33,360 bases of DNA from an uncultured bacterium (lineage in GTDB: Bacteria > Bacteroidota > Bacteroidia > Bacteroidales > Bacteroidaceae). Positions 25,510 through 33,360 of the stretch are shown here, one piece after another. The translations under genes were made by a program, and so were the position numbers. How positions within the stretch are numbered: the first letter of the stretch is position 1; every line of letters begins with the position of its first letter. The notes beneath the pieces were generated by a model. That model was not told where the DNA came from. It saw nothing but the letters and a program-made list of their open reading frames with translations, and made no database searches. The DNA is taken from positions 1 to 33,360 of the forward strand of contig CALZUQ010000031.1 of assembly GCA_945829425.1 (NCBI GenBank), in the 5' to 3' direction.

Positions 25510-27642
25510 TTATTCTACTCGTACATATCTCACTGGACGGATCATAAGTCCTGTTGCACGTCCTGCTGTTCCTACCACTTGTCCTACTGCACTGCTGTTG
25601 ATGTTCAAGGCGTACTGTACGGGCTCGCCAGAACCATTGCCGATGGTACTGCTCTGCAGGTATGTGTCAGCCCCCCATTTCTCAGTGTTGGCAGCGTTGT
25701 CAATATATGAGGTGGCAGGAATGAGTATGCTTTTGCCACTGTAAGCGCCTTTTCCCGTCAGCCGGAACCATGTCCGGGAGCTGATGGTTTCTTTCGTTAT
25801 GGTGACATTCTTGAGAAGCAGATCGAAGTCCTCGGCAGTAGGTATGTACCAGCCTGACGGCCAGTTGAGCTGCACGATGTCGTCTTCTTTCAACAGGTCT
25901 CTGACATTCTTTTCTCCCGTCGCCCTGTTCCATAAGTATTTTGTTGCTATTGCACTGTTATTATATTCTGTTTTATTGAATTTTGCCGGTTCTTCGATGT
26001 CACCCCATGCGAGACGCATACCAAGGTTTCCCGTACATTTGAGAATATACGCTTCCTCGTCAACAGGAGTGCGGTTGTATGTCTGCAGGTCCACCTTCGA
26101 CTCCACTCCGTAGTTGAACGGACTCCACAGCACTTTATATTTCACTTCCATTCCGTCCTCGGTCACCGTCTTTGTAATGCCTAAGTCCACGGCGAGGTCG
26201 TCGATATGCCTTACGATAATGTCTTTCCTTTCAGCATACGTAAACACATGTTTCGCCTTCAGCACCGGGCGTATGTTTACGCCGGAATACCTGTTGGAGG
26301 TCGTGGTCTTCAGCAGTGTGTTTGTCGTGAGTCCTGTAAAGTATGCCGTCCCGCTTCTGCTGGCAGACATATAATATATATACTGGTTGTAAACGATCGA
26401 GGCGTTGTTGGCATAGCCGTTGGAAGGCATGGTTATGGTGTTGCCGTTGATCTTGCTGCGGAAGGTTGTCATATTTATGTCCTTGCCCAGTTCCGGGCTA
26501 TACACCGTCTCTGTGCTTACCGTCTCCACGTTGTCAATAAACTCTTTCAGGTCGTCGGCACTTGGCAGCGACCAGTGTCCCCCCCAGTACTGCGTTACGG
26601 GGTCGTGTACCGTTCTCGTTATGTCCGAGGGCAGCAATGTGGTGGCTGTAAGATACGGGTCGTCGATGTATGAGTCGTAGCTGTATGTGTCCTTCTCGAA
26701 CAGTTCTCCCCATGCGAGGCGTTTGCCTATCTTGCTGCTGACAGATGCTATGGCGGCATCGTCCATATATGTCGCTGTCTCCGCACCGAGGTTTATCGGG
26801 CTCCACCTTATGCCTGACGGCAATCCGAGGTCTATGGCACACCTCTCGTCCATGCCGTAGGTATATACTATGGAGTGGCGTCCGTTCTCTATTGCTATGC
26901 CGCTGATGTCGTAAGCCATCTCCTTTATGCCTGTGAGATAGTTTCCGATGGTGTATTTCCCCTTTACGCTCAGTGTCTGAGGAGACGTGGCGTCGAGGAG
27001 GTATCTGTAGTGCTCCACGTTGTTGTCGTCCACAGTCTTTGTGAAAGGATATGCCGTTGTCCAGCTGCCGCTGTGGTCTTGAGTGAACGAGTGATAGATG
27101 TCTATCTTGGCATAGCGGTGTCTGAAAGCCAAGGTCGTCACGGCGTTTGTCTGAGGTGCTGTCACCTCTGTGTACATCCAGTCGGTAGCTGCCTCTGCGC
27201 TCTGGTCGTAGGCGGGGGCAGTAAGAAGGGCGTTGATCTCTGCGGTTGTTGAGCAGTTGTTGAAAGCCTCGGAATACGGGTAGTACGCCACGTAACGGTA
27301 GCCGAACTTATGCACCACTTCCGTAATGCTGGAGTTCAGGTTCCACGCCTTGCCGTCGGGAGTGGTGAGACGCAGGTTCTTGGCGTTCTTGCCGTCGATG
27401 GTGCTCACGAAGTTGCCGTCAGCGTCGATGATGAACATTCCGAAGGAGTCGCCGGCGTTGAAGTCTCGGGTGACGTCATTGTCATAGACATCAAGCACCT
27501 GCCCGCGTGTCTGAGGCTCGTCAACGACGACAGCCTCAAACCTCATGGCATGACCCTCAGCAGGAGCGTCCGCCGGCACGTACATGTCGTCGGAACAAGC
27601 AGTGATGACGAGGCATAATAGTATGTAAATCAGTTTCTTCAT
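25510..27642 (-). CDS. Fimbrillin-like lipoprotein with two Fib_succ_major modules (710 aa)
   Basis: A lipoprotein signal (MKKLIYILLCLVITAC, Cys16) is followed by SDD, an acidic patch like the Bacteroidota surface-export signal. Residues about 30-265 look like a fimbrillin/Mfa-like region (QTRGQVLDVYDND, FNAGDSFGMFIIDADGNF, FGYRYVAYYPYSEAF, FRHRYAKIDIYHSF). Two Fib_succ_major modules follow: about 270-455 (IDLGLPSGIRWSPINLGAE, AWGELF, GHWSLPSADDL, VNIRPV) and about 475-708 (ILKCTGNLGMRLAWGDIEEP, GWYIPTAEDF, GLMIRPV). It is the last gene of the fimbrial operon; its ATG overlaps the previous stop codon (ATGA). Likely a surface accessory or tip adhesin; the ligand is unknown. No clear terminator was seen downstream. 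Confidence 0.85.
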   Translation of the reverse strand: MKKLIYILLCLVITACSDDMYVPADAPAEGHAMRFEAVVVDEPQTRGQVLDVYDNDVTRDFNAGDSFGMFIIDADGNFVSTIDGKNAKNLRLTTPDGKAWNLNSSITEVVHKFGYRYVAYYPYSEAFNNCSTTAEINALLTAPAYDQSAEAATDWMYTEVTAPQTNAVTTLAFRHRYAKIDIYHSFTQDHSGSWTTAYPFTKTVDDNNVEHYRYLLDATSPQTLSVKGKYTIGNYLTGIKEMAYDISGIAIENGRHSIVYTYGMDERCAIDLGLPSGIRWSPINLGAETATYMDDAAIASVSSKIGKRLAWGELFEKDTYSYDSYIDDPYLTATTLLPSDITRTVHDPVTQYWGGHWSLPSADDLKEFIDNVETVSTETVYSPELGKDINMTTFRSKINGNTITMPSNGYANNASIVYNQYIYYMSASRSGTAYFTGLTTNTLLKTTTSNRYSGVNIRPVLKAKHVFTYAERKDIIVRHIDDLAVDLGITKTVTEDGMEVKYKVLWSPFNYGVESKVDLQTYNRTPVDEEAYILKCTGNLGMRLAWGDIEEPAKFNKTEYNNSAIATKYLWNRATGEKNVRDLLKEDDIVQLNWPSGWYIPTAEDFDLLLKNVTITKETISSRTWFRLTGKGAYSGKSILIPATSYIDNAANTEKWGADTYLQSSTIGNGSGEPVQYALNINSSAVGQVVGTAGRATGLMIRPVRYVRVE

Positions 27643-29588
27643 CGTTCCTCTACATTTATTCTTATGGCGCTGCGTGTCTCCGTGTTCGTATTCCAGTTTT
27701 TACCGCCATAGACAGGTCTGATGAGCATTCCCGTATATCGGTGTCCGTTCTGTGTCAGTCCCATCAGCTGTATCGTGTTGCCGTTTTTATCTACGTACGA
27801 CGACTGCTTTATTACAGGTGTTATGGCTGTTATCTTCCCAGTGTCGTCCGTCGTCAGCCTTGTCTCCATCTCCATATAGCTTGAGCAGTCAATCTGGCTG
27901 TGTGAGGCTGACGAGGCGAAATAGTACATGCCGCCGTAGTCGGAGCTGTAGTTCGTGGTAGATTTCACGCCGTGATATCCACGTGAGTTGCATGCGAGCA
28001 TGTCAATGCTCCAGTCGCTCCATGTCCCGCCGGGGAAATAGAGCACCTCGCCGTTTATCTTGCTCTTGAACTTGAATATAGTGACGAGATAACGGTAAGG
28101 CCTCACGCCCTCCGTCCCGAAAAACTCCGAGTTGTCGGGGTGCAGGTTCTTGTATGTCCCGTCAGCATTTTTCTCCTCTATCCACGAGGCATAGCGCACG
28201 TTGTCCTCAAAATAAAAGTCCTCGACGCTGATGTCGCAGTTTCTCATCAGTTCGTCGATCTCGTTCTCGTTGGGTATTCGCCACTCGCCTTTCCACAGCT
28301 TGTTTCTCACCACGTCATATTCCGTACCCGCGATGTTGCCGTCGATTTCGGCATAAGAATATTTCCTGTCGATATATGTATCAGGATAATAGCCTTTTGC
28401 CGACCCTGACACGAGCGGTGTCACGGCGGTCTCGCTTTTATAATCGTCGCCTGTGGCAGAGATCCTTCCTTCGGCGTCGAAGAGCACCGCAGGCTTCTCA
28501 TACTTCGTCACCAGCTCGCCCCATGAGAAATAGTCGCCACGGTCGAAGCAGGCGTGAAGGTCGCTCTGCATAAGCTCTGTCTTGGGGTTGCCGTCGGCGT
28601 CGTACCATGTGCCTCCTCGTGCCGTCTGTTCCGAAGCTGTCTCTGACCCGAGGTTATGGTTTGCCCAGATACATCCCGAGGGGAAGCCCATATCCACTCC
28701 GGCAGACTTGTACGACACCGTGGGTTGGGTATATATCGAGACGTAGAGCATGCTGTTCTCCTTCAGGTTGACGTATGTCTGCCAGTAGGAGTAGCTCGTT
28801 ATCTCGCTGTCGTCGCCGTCGGGGGTATGTGTTGACAGAGCCGTGCCGTAGATCTCGACATTGTCCTGCGGTATGCAGATATAGCTGTATGCCTCCGTGC
28901 CCTCCGGCTTATACATCTGCGAGAGTGTTATAGGGTGTTCTACGGTGAGGTCGGACGACTCGCCGTTGTAGTATATCTTCAGCAGACTCATGGCGTGGGA
29001 GAACGTTAGGCGCAGCGTCGTGCCGCTGAATTTCGGCGACTTGCATACGAGGAGGTCTGCGGCATTGTATTTCTCCTTCGTCGACTGGTCGGCATATAGC
29101 GTGGGGTAGTCCGCCGTGTATTTCGCTATCACCTCGTCCATGGTCTTGCATTCGTCATACCGGCTGCTGTATGGTGCGTAGGCGATATACGTGTTGCGGG
29201 CGTTGAAATACACGTCAGAAGAGATAATGTTTCCTTGATTGTCAACACGGTATCCGTGTCCTGTCTTCTGCACCAGATACCTGTAGTTCCTGTTCACCAC
29301 GTTGCCGTCCTCGTCGGCCACGATCAGTCCGAAGTCGTCGCCGGGGGCGAATGAGGTGATGACGCCGTTGTTGATGGATGCCCTCGTAGCGACATCGTTG
29401 ACGTTACCGTTGTACGACGCTATGTCGACAATAATCTCCAAGGGTGTCCTGGCCTCCTCCGGCATGTCGTCCGCAGAGCAGGAAGCGAGGAACGCCAAGG
29501 TCAGGAGCAATAACATCCTGCCGGCGCTGTAGGGCAGAAAGAGAGTCGCTCTCCTTGCTCTTGTTAGCAGAATATTTCTCATCATCAT
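27639..29588 (-). CDS. Fimbrillin-like lipoprotein with one Fib_succ_major module (649 aa)
   Basis: Three ATG codons in a row (29588, 29585, 29582) could be the start; the first overlaps the previous stop as ATGA. A basic stretch precedes a lipobox (LLLLTLAFLASC, Cys37) followed by SADD. The N-terminal half has the fimbrillin-like features ATRASINNGVITSFAPGDDF, YIAYAPYSSRYDE and LRLTFSHAMSLLKIYY. From about residue 290 a Fib_succ_major module appears: VDMGFPSGCIWANHNLGSE, YFSWGELV, WRIPNENEIDEL, and at the end GMLIRPVYGG. It overlaps both neighbours by 4 bp, which implies translational coupling. Probable surface fimbrial accessory protein. Confidence 0.85.
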   Translation of the reverse strand: MMMRNILLTRARRATLFLPYSAGRMLLLLTLAFLASCSADDMPEEARTPLEIIVDIASYNGNVNDVATRASINNGVITSFAPGDDFGLIVADEDGNVVNRNYRYLVQKTGHGYRVDNQGNIISSDVYFNARNTYIAYAPYSSRYDECKTMDEVIAKYTADYPTLYADQSTKEKYNAADLLVCKSPKFSGTTLRLTFSHAMSLLKIYYNGESSDLTVEHPITLSQMYKPEGTEAYSYICIPQDNVEIYGTALSTHTPDGDDSEITSYSYWQTYVNLKENSMLYVSIYTQPTVSYKSAGVDMGFPSGCIWANHNLGSETASEQTARGGTWYDADGNPKTELMQSDLHACFDRGDYFSWGELVTKYEKPAVLFDAEGRISATGDDYKSETAVTPLVSGSAKGYYPDTYIDRKYSYAEIDGNIAGTEYDVVRNKLWKGEWRIPNENEIDELMRNCDISVEDFYFEDNVRYASWIEEKNADGTYKNLHPDNSEFFGTEGVRPYRYLVTIFKFKSKINGEVLYFPGGTWSDWSIDMLACNSRGYHGVKSTTNYSSDYGGMYYFASSASHSQIDCSSYMEMETRLTTDDTGKITAITPVIKQSSYVDKNGNTIQLMGLTQNGHRYTGMLIRPVYGGKNWNTNTETRSAIRINVEER

Positions 29589-31381
29589 TTCCTTTCTTTC
29601 AATAATACGGGACGTATGGAATAGCCGTTGTAGCGTTGCCTTTCCTTCATGGCATCTTTATATGTCGACATGTGTCCTTCGCTGCCGTCGACAAAATACT
29701 TCGTCACGAAAGCCCATGCGTTCTCTGTGGCTCCCGCGGTTGTGGAGCTTGACGTTGATGACCAGTAGCAGCACATGGCTTTGTTTACTTTCTTGTAGGA
29801 GCCGCTCGACTCGTCATAGCCCGAATATCCCGTTATGGGGAAGTATATCAGGCCTGTCAGCTTGTTGTCGGCGTCTCTCTTCGTCACTTCCCACACCGAG
29901 GCATCGAAGTCGAGGTTCTCCTCAGAGGTGTCGCCGTCACTGACTTTCTTCACGGTCTTCCATTCCCACTTACATTCTCGAATGATGTCTTCCCACATCT
30001 CCTGTGTCGGCATGCTCCAGAGCCAGTATCCGTCGCCGAGATACTGTCTTACGGCATCGTGAGCCGTAGCGCGTATGTCGCCGGAGGCCGTAGAGTTGTA
30101 ACCTTCCGGAGAGTATTGTGCAGCGTCTTTCTTCGCCACCTCGCCCCATGCGTAGTGGTTGCCCGTCTCCAAAGGTTCCATGGCTCCGAGATTGCATGTC
30201 GCCCACAGCACGTCATAGTCCTTGCCGCCGATGTTCGTCGTCATGCCGAGGCTTACAAACACCATCTGTGCCGTCTCGCTGCCCGTCTGATACCATACGG
30301 CGTCAGGTGACACGATGATGTTCAGCGACTCGGTGTTGTCGGTGTTGTATGTCGTGCAGCGTGAGATGTCTATGGTGTTCAGGCGTATCTCCTTCTCCTC
30401 CAGCCCGAAGTTGAACGTATAGAGTTTTCCTGCCTCAAACTTATGGTTCGTGATGACGTCAGAGTCGAGACGGAGCTGGTAGGTGAGATAGTTGGTGTCT
30501 ATGGTGAACTTCAGCGGCACATGGTTGAAATCGCCGTCTATGGGGAAGCACATATTGTAGAAAACGCCCCTTTGCGTACGGGGTATGGTGACGTTGGATA
30601 TGTCGGTGGTCAGCCTGTTGTAATAAGCCGACTTGCCCGCCTGTTCCGCTACCGTGCCGTCGGCGAACCTCAGCATGTTTGGGAAGAGCCTCGTGCCGTT
30701 GTCCGACTCCATCTTTATGCCTGTTATGATTATGTCGGAGGAGATATTGTTCGTAATGTTGAAACGGATTACGGCACATGCGGAGTTGAAATGTGACGTG
30801 TTGGCAACGACGTCATTGTCTGTCACGGACAGCAGGGTGGTGGAGGTATAGACGTAAGAACAGTCGGCGAGCGACGAGAGGTCGTTGACACGCTCGCTGT
30901 AGCTGAACGTAGAGGGCAGCGACATGTCGACGGTGACGGTAGCGGGGGTGCTGCTTACCGTGGTGTTTCCGTTGACGGGGTGGCAGCAGTACATGTTGTC
31001 GCCGGGAGCTACGGGCATGACGTACTCTTTTTCCGCAACGTCATATTTCACTCCTCCTAAGGTGCGCAGCTGTATCTTCGACTTCTCTGCATCTACCGTC
31101 TCGAACGCGGTCATGGAGTGGTATTGTGCTGCTGACGACATAGCCTCATAAAACGGCACATACTGACTGCCATGTCTTATGGCTGTCAGCATGTTCGTGT
31201 TGTTCTCCCAGATGTAGCTGACCTTTCCCGCCTCTGTCTCAGACCTGTCGTCCCACGTGCTTCGTGTCTTGGCATCGGCAAAGGAGATGTCTAACCGCCG
31301 CAGTGAGTCGTGCAGGGACTCTTCGTCGGTGCATGAGGACAGCAGCAGTAAGGATAGAAGAATATTACGTATGAGTTTCAT
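29585..31381 (-). CDS. Fimbrillin-like lipoprotein with C-terminal Fib_succ_major module (598 aa)
   Basis: Lipoprotein signal MKLIRNILLSLLLLSSC (Cys17) followed by TDEE. The N-terminal 350 residues resemble large fimbrillin-like proteins (ISFADAKTRSTWDD, YVMPVAPGDNMYCCHPVNG, FNSACAVIRFNITNNIS, FEAGKLYTFNFGLEE). The C-terminal module, about 375-598, has the Fib_succ_major pattern: VSLGMTTNIGGKDYDVLWAT, CNLGAMEP, YAWGEVAKK, WLWSMPTQEMWEDI, YFPITGYSGYD and YSIRPVLL. It starts 21 bp after the previous gene and ends in a 4-bp overlap with the next. Like its two downstream neighbours it joins a pilin-like N-terminus to a Fib_succ_major C-terminus. Confidence 0.85.
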   Translation of the reverse strand: MKLIRNILLSLLLLSSCTDEESLHDSLRRLDISFADAKTRSTWDDRSETEAGKVSYIWENNTNMLTAIRHGSQYVPFYEAMSSAAQYHSMTAFETVDAEKSKIQLRTLGGVKYDVAEKEYVMPVAPGDNMYCCHPVNGNTTVSSTPATVTVDMSLPSTFSYSERVNDLSSLADCSYVYTSTTLLSVTDNDVVANTSHFNSACAVIRFNITNNISSDIIITGIKMESDNGTRLFPNMLRFADGTVAEQAGKSAYYNRLTTDISNVTIPRTQRGVFYNMCFPIDGDFNHVPLKFTIDTNYLTYQLRLDSDVITNHKFEAGKLYTFNFGLEEKEIRLNTIDISRCTTYNTDNTESLNIIVSPDAVWYQTGSETAQMVFVSLGMTTNIGGKDYDVLWATCNLGAMEPLETGNHYAWGEVAKKDAAQYSPEGYNSTASGDIRATAHDAVRQYLGDGYWLWSMPTQEMWEDIIRECKWEWKTVKKVSDGDTSEENLDFDASVWEVTKRDADNKLTGLIYFPITGYSGYDESSGSYKKVNKAMCCYWSSTSSSTTAGATENAWAFVTKYFVDGSEGHMSTYKDAMKERQRYNGYSIRPVLLKERK

Positions 31382-31402
31382 TCTCTTGCTGGTTGCGTGA
31401 TG

Positions 31403-32383
31403 TTATTCTGTCATGTCGGTGTCCGAGAACTCTCCTCCGGGTATGATGTCGTTGCAGTCGAAGAAGGAGTCTTTCGTGAGGACCTTTACGAGCTTAGGAC
31501 TTTTCTCTGTCAGTGAGAAGATGTATATGTAGTTCTTTCCGCTCTCCCATGTCTTGCTGTTCTCGAACGTTGCCGTCTTCTGTTCTCCGTTGCGGTTTAG
31601 CGTCACCGTCCAGTCTTTTGTGTTTGAGGCATCGGGGACACAGTAGTAGCGCGTCGAGGAGAGTATGGCGTCTGTGGTGTTTGCCGGAACGGTCACGTCG
31701 TCGTATAGAAGGCTTGCCTTGCTTGTCGCCGTCGTGGTGAGCTGCTGTGTCGTCGTGACAGTTGTCATGCTCCAGTCGTAGGCATACGTCATATTCGCCT
31801 CTGATGATATTGAGGCATTGGGAGTCAGCATGATGTCTGACACGTTGACATCGGCAGAGGATGTGTTGAGAAACGCCACACATACCATGCAGTGGGCGTA
31901 AGCGAAGCGGAGGTTGACGGTCTTCCCGAAGTTGGGCGAGCCGTTCGCTATGGCCAAAGGCTCACAAGCCATGACGCTGCCCGACAGGTTGTTCTCAAGA
32001 TGTAGGGTCACGGACGTTGCGCTGATGGCGGTGACAGCGTCGGAGGGCGCTCCTGCGGTGAAGAGATACCGGTCGGCGTTGCTGTTCCAATACATCAGGC
32101 GTTGCGTGTCGGTGACGTACGACCATTCGTCGTTCTGGAACTTCACGTCATATCCGTTCATCACCACGGTTTGTGTACCGCCTGTTTCCGATACGGCAAA
32201 GACCTTGAAGTTGTCGTACATGCCTTGGGGGATATACGAACGGGAAAAGGGAGACGGAGCTTCTGCAGACAGCAATAAAGGTGAATATCCGGAGACAACG
32301 TCCCCGGATAATTCATCTTTGTTATTGCAACTGAGCAACAACGGTAAGAAAAGTAACGCTGTTGCCGTATGGTGCAGCTTCAT
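31403..32383 (-). CDS. Fimbrillin-like lipoprotein (326 aa)
   Basis: Lipoprotein signal MKLHHTATALLFLPLLLSC (Cys19) followed by NNKDE. The body has fimbrillin/Mfa-like signs: SPFSRSYIPQGMYDNFKVFA, MNGYDVKFQNDEWSYV, RLMYWNSNADRYLFTAGAP, LRFAYAHCMVCVAFLNTSS, then a beta-rich C-terminal part and a short acidic tail (GGEFSDTDMTE). It lacks a Fib_succ_major module. It lies 12 bp after the partial gene upstream and 21 bp before the next, in the middle of the operon. It could be a minor pilin, anchor or chain terminator; which one cannot be told from sequence. Confidence 0.85.
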   Translation of the reverse strand: MKLHHTATALLFLPLLLSCNNKDELSGDVVSGYSPLLLSAEAPSPFSRSYIPQGMYDNFKVFAVSETGGTQTVVMNGYDVKFQNDEWSYVTDTQRLMYWNSNADRYLFTAGAPSDAVTAISATSVTLHLENNLSGSVMACEPLAIANGSPNFGKTVNLRFAYAHCMVCVAFLNTSSADVNVSDIMLTPNASISSEANMTYAYDWSMTTVTTTQQLTTTATSKASLLYDDVTVPANTTDAILSSTRYYCVPDASNTKDWTVTLNRNGEQKTATFENSKTWESGKNYIYIFSLTEKSPKLVKVLTKDSFFDCNDIIPGGEFSDTDMTE

Positions 32384-32395
32384 GGCTCGTAGCGA

Positions 32396-33360
32396 TTAAA
32401 GGTTGATGGTGACGGTAACATCTGCCCAATTTGTCACTTCATATACACTGAAGCGTATTGGCGCAAGTTGGATAGGTTCTCCGGTATCTTTATAGCCAAC
32501 GTTGCTTGCCATAATAATCTTGTACGTATAACGTCTGCCTGCTAATAATTCTGTTATTTCTAAGTTAGAGTCACTTGTTCCAGACATCGGGATATACATT
32601 ACTCCATCAGAGGTTTCGTTTCCAACGAGATATTCGTTTGCTGCCTTAACCTTACATGTCAGTTTTAGACAAACGAGATCTGACTCTGATAGTAATTTGT
32701 TTGTGCCTGTAATATGTTCCTTTACACCATCCCACATTTTTTTGCCAGTTCCTGTTACATTGTGTTTCATTGAGGCATTTGTGGCAAAGAGATAACCATT
32801 TGCATCATTGTCGAAGAGTTTGACTCCTTCTGTGTTGCTAATAGTTATAGACTTAGGAGAATCAGAGAAATCAAAAGAACGTATTTCGTCATCGGTTGAA
32901 GGGGTGTAAGAAGCTTGATTAGAACTAAATACGTTTATATCTCCCTTAGTAGATGTGTTTAGAACCTCAACTTTTGAAATAATGACCTCTGTTTGTGGAA
33001 GATTCACCTGAATAATAACAGATGCCAGCTTTGAGAAAGCGTGATTGAAATACAGATGTACACGTTCATCTTGCGCTTTGTTTGCAAGATAAGAGAATAA
33101 AACATCCTGATTTCCTGTCTTGTTAGTTATTGTCATTACAGGGTCGGTGTCGTTTTTGATTGATTTAAATGTCGCTCCATTCTCTGAGTAGGGGAAATAG
33201 GCCACAAAGTCCATGGAACCACCTGCAGGCCAATATTTCATTTCTTCAGCATTAGCATACTCCCATGATCCACCAGTTCCAGTGGCATCTGATTTCCATA
33301 CCTGCTGAATAGCTTTATTTTCAGCACCGAGATATATTTCATTGTCAGAATTGTCATATC
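32396..33360 (-). CDS. Fimbrillin-family protein, N-terminus outside the window (partial)
   Basis: The minus-strand frame runs from the right edge to the stop at 32396 without a break. The Met at 33241 is internal: codons before it read IYLGAENKAIQQVWKSDAT and GGSWEYANAEE, directly continuing into MKYWPAGGSMDFVAYFPYSE, the usual W-x-M-x-Y-W-P fimbrillin segment. Further signs are KAQDERVHLYFNHAFSKLAS and ELLAGRRYTYKIIMASN, and the ending VTNWADVTVTINL. These fit a FimA/Mfa-type major or minor pilin. Its DNA is visibly richer in A and T than the four genes after it. The lipobox, if any, is off the window. Confidence 0.85.
   Translation of the reverse strand, partial: YDNSDNEIYLGAENKAIQQVWKSDATGTGGSWEYANAEEMKYWPAGGSMDFVAYFPYSENGATFKSIKNDTDPVMTITNKTGNQDVLFSYLANKAQDERVHLYFNHAFSKLASVIIQVNLPQTEVIISKVEVLNTSTKGDINVFSSNQASYTPSTDDEIRSFDFSDSPKSITISNTEGVKLFDNDANGYLFATNASMKHNVTGTGKKMWDGVKEHITGTNKLLSESDLVCLKLTCKVKAANEYLVGNETSDGVMYIPMSGTSDSNLEITELLAGRRYTYKIIMASNVGYKDTGEPIQLAPIRFSVYEVTNWADVTVTINL

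Noticed and set aside
33239..33241. Met codon as the start of the right-edge fimbrillin gene
   Set aside because: The frame continues upstream to the window edge with typical fimbrillin sequence, so this Met is internal.

Overview
The window looks like a chromosome segment from a Bacteroidales bacterium, most likely Prevotellaceae. Supporting signs are Bacteroidota promoters (-33 TTG/TTTG and -7 TAnnTTTG) before several genes, the order rimP-nusA-infB, short C-terminal sorting-type tails (YSVGGQ...RGLNIV), LytS/LytTR signalling, and fimbrillin-type lipoproteins with acidic residues just after the lipobox cysteine. No species can be named from the sequence alone.

Layout. Positions 1-243 hold the 3' end of an Rpn/PD-(D/E)XK 'transposase' gene with an in-frame 12-bp repeat and a terminator. 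Next come about 700 bp with no convincing gene, including a hairpin-rich stretch (about 283-491) that may be an unrecognised structured RNA. Positions 920-8640 are a three-gene plus-strand operon: a 1928-residue secreted coiled-coil protein with a dockerin-like pair of calcium loops, a cohesin-like domain and a sorting-type tail; a 368-residue protein with two cohesin-like domains and a terminal dockerin; and a 214-residue cohesin-like protein with a sorting-type tail. It contains no recognisable carbohydrate-active enzyme. I read it as a non-cellulosomal cohesin-dockerin surface assembly, and it is the best candidate here for an undescribed system.

Positions 8951-15603 hold a stand-alone LytTR regulator, rmuC, a LytTR response regulator with its TPR-lipoprotein LytS-type kinase, and recO. 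The two-component pair is unusually rich in short repeats: four dyads about 23 bp apart, perfect 16-bp inverted repeats on both sides of the regulator, a 12-bp tandem repeat between the two genes and a G10 tract at the kinase 3' end. Positions 15764-21778 are housekeeping: tRNA-Glu(UUC), rpsT, and the convergent rimP-nusA-infB operon with hairpins in its leader, its nusA-infB gap and its terminator.

Positions 21932-25387 encode a 1151-residue fusion of a RecB/Cas4-like nuclease with a Upf1/Dna2-type SF1 helicase. Positions 25510-33360 (minus strand) are a fimbrillin-type operon of five closely spaced genes, the first running off the window. Its last three members combine a lipobox, a probable fimbrillin-like region and one or two Fib_succ_major modules, and may be fimbrial accessory or tip proteins. 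The two surface systems, the 920-8640 operon and the fimbrial cluster, are separated by the core-gene block.
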